From assembly GCA_901457705.2 (NCBI GenBank), contig LR590083.2:4092597-4156596 (forward strand): 64,000 nt of DNA, read 5' to 3'. Positions within the stretch are counted from its first letter, which is position 1. Each line of letters opens with the position of its first letter. The notes beneath the pieces were generated by a model. It was not told where the DNA came from. It saw nothing but the letters and a program-made list of their open reading frames with translations, and made no database searches. The position numbers and the translations under genes are program-made. Positions 36,957 to 44,150 of the stretch are shown here, piece after piece. Source of the stretch: Beijerinckiaceae bacterium RH AL1 (lineage in GTDB: Bacteria; Pseudomonadota; Alphaproteobacteria; Rhizobiales; Beijerinckiaceae).

Positions 36957-38150
36957 ATGAACATGCAGGTTCTCGACGCGCCCCGCGATATCAGCGGCGG
37001 CTACAAGGTGGATGTGAGTCGCGGCGAGCGGATAGGTCGCGTATCGTCGGAATGGTTCTCGCGCCCCGCCGACGAGCGCTATTTGTCGCTATCCGAGCTG
37101 GCGTGTTCCGTCCGCGATCGCGCCGATCGCAGCCGGACCCGCGTGGTGGAAAGCGCCCTTATCCATGTCGAGGCGAACCGTGGCGACGCGGAGCGGTTGG
37201 CGCTGATCCTGCCGGGCGCGGATACCCCTGTGGCGCCGACACATTGGTCCTTCGGACAGCTCGCCAGCCTGGTCGGCGCGCCGGCGGCCTATCTGCGGCA
37301 ACTTCCGGCCGCGCTCGCCGGCATCAACCTGCAATATGGCCTGACCTCCAATCGCGCCGAGCAGATCAAGACGCTCGAAACCGATACCGGGCGAGTCGAG
37401 CTGCGCGCGGTCACCGGCCCGGATTATGGCCGCATCTTCGATCATGAACTCGTCGAGGCCGTACAGCGCATCGCCGGCAATGGCACCGGCGATACCCGCT
37501 GGAAGGTCCCGGGCGTGCTCGATTGGTCGACCGGGATCTACAATCCCCGGGTCGACATCAGCAAGGACACGACGACGCTCTACGCCTCAGATCGCGACGT
37601 CTTCCTGTTCCTGGTCGACGACCTGAATCCGATCGAAGCCGGTCGCCTGCCGGACGGCTCGCCCGATTTGTACTTCCGCGGGTTCTATTGCTGGAACTCG
37701 GAAGTTGGCGCGAAGACGCTCGGCATGGCGAGCTTCTATCTCCGCGCGGTTTGCCAAAACCGAAACCTCTGGGGCGTGGAGGATTTCGAGGAGATCACCA
37801 TTCGCCACTCCAAATACGCCGCCAATCGGTTCGCGCACGAAGCAGCCCCGGCGCTGCTAAACTTCGCTAACTCCTCGCCCATGCCCTTCGTCAACGGCAT
37901 CAAGGCGGCCCGGGAGCGGATCGTGGCGCACAACGACGAGGATCGCGCTGACTTCCTGCGCCGACGCGGCTTCTCGAAGGCGGAAACCGGGAAGATCATC
38001 GACGCAGTGCTGGCCGAGGAAGGCCGCCCGCCCGAGTCCATCTTCGATTTCGTGCAGGGCATCACCGCCGTCGCCCGCAATAAGCCGCATCAGGACGCCC
38101 GCCTCGAGCTGGAAGCCAAGGCGAAGAAGCTACTCGACCGAGCCGCCTGA
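36957..38150 (+). CDS. DUF932-domain protein
   Basis: The protein has 397 residues. The central region (FGQLASLVGAPAAYLRQLPAALAGINLQYGL, then VPGVLDWSTGIYNPRVDISKDTTTLYASDRDVFLFLVDD) is the DUF932 fold common on plasmids and integrative elements. I chose ATG 36957 because it lies 16 nt after the leader stem, exactly as in the ParB-like gene, with GGAG at the same offset; an in-frame ATG at 36942 also exists. The molecular function is unknown. It is followed by a hairpin and the second leader. Confidence 0.8.
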   Translation: MNMQVLDAPRDISGGYKVDVSRGERIGRVSSEWFSRPADERYLSLSELACSVRDRADRSRTRVVESALIHVEANRGDAERLALILPGADTPVAPTHWSFGQLASLVGAPAAYLRQLPAALAGINLQYGLTSNRAEQIKTLETDTGRVELRAVTGPDYGRIFDHELVEAVQRIAGNGTGDTRWKVPGVLDWSTGIYNPRVDISKDTTTLYASDRDVFLFLVDDLNPIEAGRLPDGSPDLYFRGFYCWNSEVGAKTLGMASFYLRAVCQNRNLWGVEDFEEITIRHSKYAANRFAHEAAPALLNFANSSPMPFVNGIKAARERIVAHNDEDRADFLRRRGFSKAETGKIIDAVLAEEGRPPESIFDFVQGITAVARNKPHQDARLELEAKAKKLLDRAA

Positions 38151-38160
38151 TATCCGTGAA

Positions 38161-38190
38161 GCCGGAGACGCGGTTTTACGTGTCTCCGGC
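38161..38190 (+). terminator. Hairpin after the DUF932 gene
   Basis: GCCGGAGAC (38161-38169) pairs with GTCTCCGGC (38182-38190), a perfect 9-bp stem with a 12-nt loop, followed by TTTGCG. The T tract is short, so this may be a weak terminator or an RNA-stabilising hairpin between the two leader-controlled genes. Confidence 0.55.
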
Positions 38191-38231
38191 TTTGCGCTTC
38201 CCTGTCCGGCCCTCCGATCCGAAACGCTGCC

Positions 38232-38304
38232 CCCTTTAGAGGAAGAGGGCGCGCTTCGCTTCGTGACGGGTTTCGGTCCGAGAGAGAGTCTCTCGGCGCC
38301 CGTC
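38232..38304 (+). ncRNA. Structured leader 2, upstream of the ParB-like gene
   Basis: CCCTTT (38232-38237) pairs with AGAGGG (38244-38249). GACGGG (38265-38270) pairs with CCCGTC (38299-38304), enclosing CCGAGAGA (38278-38285) and TCTCTCGG (38289-38296). The inner stem differs from leader 1 in most positions yet still pairs fully, which is covariation. The segment GTGACGGGTTT is identical in both. The ATG lies 16 nt after CCCGTC. Confidence 0.62.
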
Positions 38305-38319
38305 GCGGAGTATATCCCG

Positions 38320-40452
38320 ATGGCTACTGCTGCTCAGAAGATCACCCTGTCGTCCTCGCGCGACATTCCCTTCAACAAGCTGGTTCTGTCCCAGTCCAAC
38401 GTCCGGCGCGTGAAGGCCGGCGTCTCGATCGAGGAACTGGCCGAGGACATCGGCCGGCGAACGCTGCTTCAAGGCTTGAGCGTCCGGCCGGTCCTCGACG
38501 CCGAGGGCGCCGAGACCGGCATGTTCGAGATCCCGGCCGGTGGCCGGCGCTACCGCGCACTCGAACTGCTGGTGAAACAGAAGCGGCTCGCCAAGACCGC
38601 GCCGGTCCCGTGCGTGGTCCGCGACCCGGGCACCGACATCCTCGCCGAGGACGACTCGCTGGCCGAGAACATCCAGCGTGCGCCGCTGCATCCGCTCGAC
38701 CAGTTCCGCGCCTTCCAGGCCCTGCGCGCGAAGGGCCGCTCCGAGGAGGACATCGCCGCGGCGTTCTTCGTCGCCGTTAATGTGGTGAAGCAGCGCTTGC
38801 GCCTCGCGTCAGTCTCGCCGGCCCTGCTGGAGGTCTACGCCGAGGACGGCATGTCGCTCGAACAGCTCATGGCCTTCACCGTCTCCGCCGATCATGCCCG
38901 CCAGGAGCAGGTCTGGCAGGCGATCTCCGGCTCCTGGCAGAAGGAGCCGTATCAGATCCGCCGCATGCTGACGGAGAAGACGGTGCGCGCCTCCGATCGC
39001 CGGGCGGTGTTCGTCGGTCTCGACGCCTATGAAGCCGCCGGCGGGGCGGTGCTGCGCGACTTGTTTCAGTCCGACGATGGCGGCTGGCTCGGAGACATCG
39101 CGTTGCTCGACGGCCTGGTGGCCGAGAGACTGAAGGCCGAGGCGGAGACGATCGCCGTCGAAGGCTGGAAGTGGATCGAGGTCGCCATCGACTTCCCCTA
39201 TGGCCACGACCGCGGGCTGCGCGCGATCGAGGGGGTCGCTGCCGACCTCACCGGCGAAGAGCAGGCGGCGATCGACGCGCTCAACGCCGAATCCGCCAAG
39301 CTCGAGGCGGAGTATGACGGCACCGATGAGCTGCCCGACGAGGTGGACGAACGCCTCGGCGAGATCGAGACCGCGCTCGCCGCCTTCGACGATCGGCCGG
39401 TCACCTACGATCCGGCCGACATCGCCCGCGCCGGCGTCTTCGTCAGCATCGACGCTGATGGCGCGTTGTCGGTCGACCGCGGATACGTGCGGCCGCTGGA
39501 CGAGGCGCCGGTGGGCGAACCGGAGCAGGACGGCGAGACCGATCCCGCCACGGTCGGGACGAGCCACGCCGATCCGGACGCGCCTGCGGTTCAGCGCGCC
39601 GTGATCACCATCGGCGGCCAGATCGCCGGGCCGGAGGATGAGGACGACGAAGACCTCAAGCCCTTGCCCGACCGCTTGGTGACCGAGCTGACGGCCGAGC
39701 GGACCCTGGCGCTGCGCGACAAGCTGGCGACCACGCCCGCCGTCGCGTTCCAGGCCGTGCTGCACAAGTTCTGCCTCGACGCCTTCTCGCGTTACTTCAG
39801 CTACGGGACGGCAATGGAGGTGACGGTGCGCACCGTGAGCTTCCCAGTGCAGGCGCAGGGCTTGAAGGACACGCTTGCGGCCAAGGCGATCGACGCCCGC
39901 CACGAGGCTTGGGAGGAACGGCTGCCCAAGGATAAGTCCGCTCTCTGGGACTGGCTCACCACGCTCACCGGCGACGACCAGGCCGCGCTGTTCGCCCATT
40001 GCGCCTCCTTCGGGGTCAATGCGCTCTACGAGAAGGGCGACCGCTACGGCGCGGGTGTCTCGTCCCACACCGTCGAACAGCGCATCGCCGATGCCGATCG
40101 CCTGGCCCGGGCCGTCGATCTCGACCTGGTGCAGGCCGGCTGGCGTCCGACCGTCGAGAACTATCTTGGCCGCGTGCCCAAGCGTCGAATCCTCGAAGCG
40201 GTGCAGGAGGGGGCCGGCGAGCGGGCGGCGCAGCTCATCGACCATCTGAAGAAGCCTGACATGGCCAAGGAGGCCGAACGGCTCCTGGCCAACACCGGCT
40301 GGCTGCCCGAACCGCTGCGGATCGACGCCACCGACGATGCGCCGGGCGAAACGGCCGACGAGGGCGAGGCGCTACCCGAATTCCTCGCGGACGACGACGA
40401 GGAAGCGCCCGCCGAGGACGCAGACGCGCCGCAGGTCATCGCGGCCGAATAG
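38320..40452 (+). CDS. ParB/RepB/Spo0J-family protein
   Basis: The protein has 710 residues. The N-terminal ParB domain (about 15-110) contains SNVRRVKAGVSIEELAEDIGRRTLLQGLSVRP, EIPAGGRRYRAL and the box SLAENIQRAPLHPLDQFRAF. A KorB-like HTH follows (IAAAFFVAVNVVKQRLRLASVSP). The long C-terminal part includes acidic stretches (about 365-470 and the end) that are not in chromosomal ParB. No parA gene is seen, so it is more likely a mobile-element ParB-like nuclease or regulator than a classical partition protein. A structured leader precedes it. Confidence 0.85.
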   Translation: MATAAQKITLSSSRDIPFNKLVLSQSNVRRVKAGVSIEELAEDIGRRTLLQGLSVRPVLDAEGAETGMFEIPAGGRRYRALELLVKQKRLAKTAPVPCVVRDPGTDILAEDDSLAENIQRAPLHPLDQFRAFQALRAKGRSEEDIAAAFFVAVNVVKQRLRLASVSPALLEVYAEDGMSLEQLMAFTVSADHARQEQVWQAISGSWQKEPYQIRRMLTEKTVRASDRRAVFVGLDAYEAAGGAVLRDLFQSDDGGWLGDIALLDGLVAERLKAEAETIAVEGWKWIEVAIDFPYGHDRGLRAIEGVAADLTGEEQAAIDALNAESAKLEAEYDGTDELPDEVDERLGEIETALAAFDDRPVTYDPADIARAGVFVSIDADGALSVDRGYVRPLDEAPVGEPEQDGETDPATVGTSHADPDAPAVQRAVITIGGQIAGPEDEDDEDLKPLPDRLVTELTAERTLALRDKLATTPAVAFQAVLHKFCLDAFSRYFSYGTAMEVTVRTVSFPVQAQGLKDTLAAKAIDARHEAWEERLPKDKSALWDWLTTLTGDDQAALFAHCASFGVNALYEKGDRYGAGVSSHTVEQRIADADRLARAVDLDLVQAGWRPTVENYLGRVPKRRILEAVQEGAGERAAQLIDHLKKPDMAKEAERLLANTGWLPEPLRIDATDDAPGETADEGEALPEFLADDDEEAPAEDADAPQVIAAE

Positions 40453-40511
40453 CCCGCGTGCGGGGCGGCTTCGGCCGTCCCGCGCCTCTTTCCCTTTCAA
40501 CCGACCCGACA

Positions 40512-40531
40512 GCCCGGCCGTCGCGCCGGGC
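40512..40531 (+). terminator. Hairpin with T-rich tail ahead of the DUF6878 gene
   Basis: GCCCGGC (40512-40518) pairs with GCCGGGC (40525-40531), followed by ATTTTCGTTT. It ends only about 10 nt before the AGGAGA ribosome site of the next gene. It may act as an intrinsic terminator for the ParB-like transcript or as a leader attenuator. Confidence 0.6.
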
Positions 40532-40553
40532 ATTTTCGTTTCAGGAGACTGTC

Positions 40554-41033
40554 ATGACCGATACATCCGACATCACATCGCAACCCGCCGCACCGCTTTC
40601 CGACTGGGAGATGAAGGCGTTTGCCCGAGCCAAGCTCGAGGCCGAGCTTTTCACCCTCAACAAGGCCACGCTGCTCAACGCACTGACGCTCGCCGGCGTC
40701 ACCCGCGTTGTCGTCAGCTTCGACGGCTATGGCGATTCCGGCCAGATTGAGAACGTCGAAGCTCAGACCGGCCACGATCCCGTCACCATGCCTTCCGCGG
40801 CCATCGAGATCGCCGAAGCCGTCTGGGACCAAGCCGAACCGAAGCGTTCGTCCGTCAGCATCGCCGAAGCCGTCGAGAGCCTGGCCTATGACGTTCTCGG
40901 AAGGACCCATTGTGGCTGGGAGAACAACGACGGCGCTTACGGCGACGTCATCTTCGACACCGAGGAGGAGACGATCACGCTCGACTACAACGAGCGCTAC
41001 ACCGCCTCCGAAAACTACACTCACACCTTCTGA
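40554..41033 (+). CDS. DUF6878-family protein
   Basis: The protein has 159 residues. It contains WEMKAFARAKLEAELFTLNKATLLNALTLAGVTRVVVSFDGYGDSGQIE and a C-terminal YDVLGRTHCGWENNDGAYGDVIFDTEEETITLDYNERYT, which I associate with DUF6878 of integrative elements. The ATG at 40554 has AGGAGA upstream. It is soluble and acidic; the function is unknown. It precedes the truncated DUF6915 gene by 10 bp, the usual gene pair in such elements. Confidence 0.75.
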   Translation: MTDTSDITSQPAAPLSDWEMKAFARAKLEAELFTLNKATLLNALTLAGVTRVVVSFDGYGDSGQIENVEAQTGHDPVTMPSAAIEIAEAVWDQAEPKRSSVSIAEAVESLAYDVLGRTHCGWENNDGAYGDVIFDTEEETITLDYNERYTASENYTHTF

Positions 41034-41043
41034 GGAGGCGGCC

Positions 41044-41340
41044 ATGGGACACTGCTATCACCACGCCCTCTCCTCGGTCAGGAAATGGGGCGGCGTCGCT
41101 GAAGACTATCTGCCGCTGCATCAATGGTTCGATGAGTCGAAGGCAATCACCGCCGACTTCCGGCATCGGGCGCTGCGGCATCACGCCGAAGGCATCTTCA
41201 TGCTGGAGCGCTTCTTCGGCCCGACGATCACCATTTCGACGGGCCGCGTCGTTCCGGTGCGCCTGATCGGCGAGCAGCACGTCATCGAGGATCTCGGATT
41301 CATTCCAAGCTGTCAATCGGCTCGCAATGTTGACCCCTGA
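41044..41340 (+). pseudogene. DUF6915-family protein, truncated by IS21
   Basis: The frame begins at ATG 41044 with GAGGAGG upstream. It encodes MGHCYHHALSSVRKWGGVAEDYLPLHQWFDESK and then RHHAEGIFMLERFFG. After 89 native codons (VIEDLGFIPS) it runs into the end of the IS21-family element at 41311 and stops nine codons later. Family members normally continue with a tryptophan-rich C-terminus. The missing end is not found on the other side of the IS, which shows a deletion. Confidence 0.8.
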
Positions 41341-41456
41341 TCGGCGTCCAACTTTGACCCCTCTGTTGCCGCTTGCACGGGCGCTTCAGTAGCGCTCGCC
41401 CCGGCGTAAGCTGGTCGGGGTTGCGGAGCCGGGGCGAGCGCGGTCCCAAGCCCCCT

Positions 41457-42197
41457 TCAGCCTCGGTTCTTGAAGCGCCAGCTCTCGTTGCCGGTCTCGA
41501 CGATGTCGCAGTGGTGGGTGAGGCGATCGAGCAGCGCTGTGGTCATTTTGGCGTCGCCGAAGACGCTGGGCCATTCGCCGAAGGCGAGGTTGGTGGTGAC
41601 CATGACCGAGGTGCGCTCGTAGAGGCGGCTGATCAGGTGGAACAGCAGCTGGCCGCCGCTCTGCGCAAAGGGAAGGTAGCCGAGTTCGTCGAGGATGACG
41701 AAGTCCATGCGGGTGAGATAGTCCGCAAGGCGTCCTTGACGACCTGCGCGGGTCTCGGCCTCGAGCCTGTTGACGAGATCGAGCGTGTTGAAGAAGCGGC
41801 CGCGTTTGCCGGCACGGATGCAGCTGCGGGCGATCGCTATCGCGAGGTGGGTCTTGCCGGTACCGGTGCCGCCGACGAGCACGCAGTTGCGCTGCTCGGC
41901 GATGAAGTGGCCGCCGGCAAGATCGCGCACGAGGACCTCGTTGATCGGCGTGCCGACGAAGGCGAAGTCGGCGACGTCCTTGGCGAGCGGCAGCCGGGCA
42001 ATCGTCATCTGGTACTTGATGGATCGGGCCAGCTTCTCGTCGATCTCGGCCTTGAGCAGGTCGCCGACGAGGCGCTGGGGCTCGTGCTGGCGCTTGACGG
42101 CGGTGGTGACGATCTCGTCGAAGGCCGAGCGCATGCCGAAGAGCTTGAGCGAGCCCATCATGTCGAGGATGTCGGTGCGTTCCAGTAGACGTTCCAT
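41457..42197 (-). CDS. istB: IS21-family helper ATPase IstB
   Basis: The protein has 246 residues of the DnaC/IstB AAA+ type. It has [22 protein letters not shown] at the start, Walker [16 protein letters not shown] and Walker [14 protein letters not shown]. It regulates transposition together with IstA. The gene follows istA by 77 bp and is complete. Confidence 0.94.
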   Translation of the reverse strand: MERLLERTDILDMMGSLKLFGMRSAFDEIVTTAVKRQHEPQRLVGDLLKAEIDEKLARSIKYQMTIARLPLAKDVADFAFVGTPINEVLVRDLAGGHFIAEQRNCVLVGGTGTGKTHLAIAIARSCIRAGKRGRFFNTLDLVNRLEAETRAGRQGRLADYLTRMDFVILDELGYLPFAQSGGQLLFHLISRLYERTSVMVTTNLAFGEWPSVFGDAKMTTALLDRLTHHCDIVETGNESWRFKNRG

Positions 42198-42274
42198 GGG
42201 TCAGATCCTTCTGAGGCTGTCGTAGCGGGCACAATCGGCGATCGGCGCATGGCGGAGGGTCAGCGCGTCCGGCG

Positions 42275-43695
42275 TCATGATGGTGATCGGCGGCGCGGGT
42301 CGCGCTGCCGCGAGACGATGTTGATGATGACGTCGGCAGACGAGACGCCCTCGATCAGCGCCTCCGCGCAGGCGCTCTCGACCGCCTGCAGGCCGTCGCT
42401 GAGCACCATGGCGAGGATCTTCGCCATCTGCCGGTCGCCGTCGTCGGAGCCGGCGAGCTTGCGGCGAATGCGATCGATCGCCTGCGGCAGCACCCAGTCC
42501 TTGAACGGGGCGCCGTTGCGCAGCGCACCGGGCTTGCGGGCGAGGACCGGCACGTAGTGCCAGGGATCGCAGATGGTCGCGCCGCGGCCGAAGACGCGGC
42601 TATGCTCGGCGACGATGCGGCCGTCCTGGCGGATCACCACGCGGTCGGCATACGCCTGGATCTCGACGGGTCGTCCGACGGCGCTGGCGCTGACCGAGTA
42701 CTTGTTGTTGTCGAAGCGCACGAGGCAGGTCTTCGAGACCGATGCCGGTAGCGCATGGAAGCCGTCGAACCGGCCGGCGTGGCGCACGAGGTGCGGGCGC
42801 TCGGCCTCGAACATCTCCCACACCGTTCGGTCGGTCTGCTCGGGATGGGGGTGCGCCTTGGCATAGGCAACGCACCGGTCGAGCAGCATGCCGTTCAGCT
42901 CGTCGTAGCTCTTCACGCGCAGCCGAGGCGTGAAGAAGCGCTCGCGGACAAGCCCGACCTGGTTCTCGACTTGCCCCTTCTCCCAGCCCGACGCCGGCGT
43001 GCAGGCGACGGGTTCGACGAGATGGTGCGCACACATCTGCAGGAAGCGCCGATTGTAGCCGCGGTCCTTGCCGACGAGGATCGTCTCGACCGCCGTCTTC
43101 ATGTTGTCGTAGATGCCGCGCCTGCAGGCTCCCTTGAAGAAGGCGAAGGCCCGGTCGTGCGCGTCGAAGACCATCTCCTGGCTCTCGCGCGGATAGGCTC
43201 GGACGAACATCATGCGGCTGTGACAGAGCCGGACGTGCGCCACCTTCACGGTCGTCGTCGCGCCACCGATCAGCACGATGTCGTGGCTCCAGTCGAACTG
43301 GAACGCCTCTCCCGGCGCGAAGGCCAGCGGCACATAGGCTTCCGCGCTCGCCGCCGCGTGCCCTTTGCCCAGACCCTGGCATAGCGGCGCACCGCATCGT
43401 AGCCGCCCTCGTAGCCGAGCGCCCGCAGCTCCTCGAAGACCCGGATCAGCGTGAGGCGCTCCCGCGCCGCCTTCGTCGCGTTGCGGGCGAGCATCGCCTC
43501 GAGATCGGTCTTCCAGCGCCCGAGCTTGGGCCGCGGCTGCACCTCGCGCTCGTAAGCAAACGAGGTCTCGCCCGAGCGCAGCACCTTGCGCACCGTGTTG
43601 CGCGAGATCTTCAGGTCGCGGGCGATCTCTTTGATCGACTTGCCCTTGACCAGATGCTCCCGCCGTATCCGGCCGACCGTCTCCACAACCAACAT
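42275..43695 (-). pseudogene. istA: IS21-family transposase IstA, one apparent 1-bp deletion
   Basis: From ATG 43695 the frame encodes the HTH (KSIKEIARDLKISRNTVRKVLRSG) up to RVWAKG. The rve catalytic part (LAFAPGEAFQFDWSHDIVLI, then RGIYDNMKTAVETI and GWEKGQVENQVGLVRERFF) is in another frame ending at 42275. Adding one G to a GGG run near 43361-43363 gives RVWAKGHAAASAEAYVPLAF and 473 residues. Either the IS is now inactive or this is an assembly error. Confidence 0.88.
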
Positions 43696-43807
43696 CCCCG
43701 CCGCCCGCCCGCCGTCAAAACGGACAGCGCAACAGGCCAAGATTAAGGGGTCAGTTTTGGACGCCGATCACCCCGATAAGGGGGTCAGTTTTGCAGGCCG
43801 AAACACA

Positions 43808-43868
43808 CTTCGCGGCGTCGAGCTTCTTCCTGACCTTCTTCAGCTTCTCGGGCGGGGCGCTGGTCTGA
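43808..43868 (+). pseudogene. trbC: trbC (VirB2-like pilin) C-terminal remnant
   Basis: Immediately after the IS21 end the frame reads FAASSFFLTFFSFSGGALV and stops at TGA 43866-43868, overlapping the trbD ATG (TGATG). This matches the conserved C-terminus of TrbC pilins. The upstream three quarters are missing. The remnant shows that the trb cluster once extended further upstream. Confidence 0.75.
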
Positions 43869-44143
43869 TGGCCGCGATCGTCGATCCCGATGTGCCGGGC
43901 TTCTTCGCGCCGGTCCATCGCGCGCTGACCGACCCGATCCTCATGGGCGGCGCGCCGCGGACCGTGGCGATCGCCAACGGCACGATCGCGGCGGCAGTGG
44001 CACTCGGCCTTCGGCTCTGGATTCCGGGCGCCCTGTTCTGGGCGGTGGGCCACGCCGCGGCGGTCTGGGCCGCCAAGCGCGATCCGCTATTCGTCGACGT
44101 TGTGCGCCGCCACCTCCGCTATCCCGCTCATCTGGGCGTGTGA
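43868..44143 (+). CDS. trbD: TrbD, VirB3-like mating-pore protein
   Basis: The protein has 91 residues: PGFFAPVHRALTDPILMGGAPRTVAIANGTIAAAVALGLRLW is the VirB3-type start with one or two membrane segments, ending KRDPLFVDVVRRHLRYPAHL. It is the inner-membrane partner of the TrbE ATPase in the type IV secretion channel. The ATG overlaps the trbC stop, and trbE follows after 7 bp. It may be poorly expressed now that its own promoter region is gone. Confidence 0.88.
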   Translation: MAAIVDPDVPGFFAPVHRALTDPILMGGAPRTVAIANGTIAAAVALGLRLWIPGALFWAVGHAAAVWAAKRDPLFVDVVRRHLRYPAHLGV

Positions 44144-44150
44144 GGCCACG

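Larger units (their letters stand above)
41311..43807 (-). mobile_element. IS21-family insertion sequence
   Basis: The element is 2497 bp. The ends are related inverted repeats: both begin TGTnnnTCGGC and continue GCAAnnnTGACCCC, with a second internal copy TCGGCGTCCAA...TGACCCCT. It carries istA and istB on the minus strand. The left flank is the DUF6915 gene and the right flank is the last 20 codons of trbC. No target duplication is seen (ccaagc on the left, cttcgc on the right), so DNA between two former sites was lost. Confidence 0.93.
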
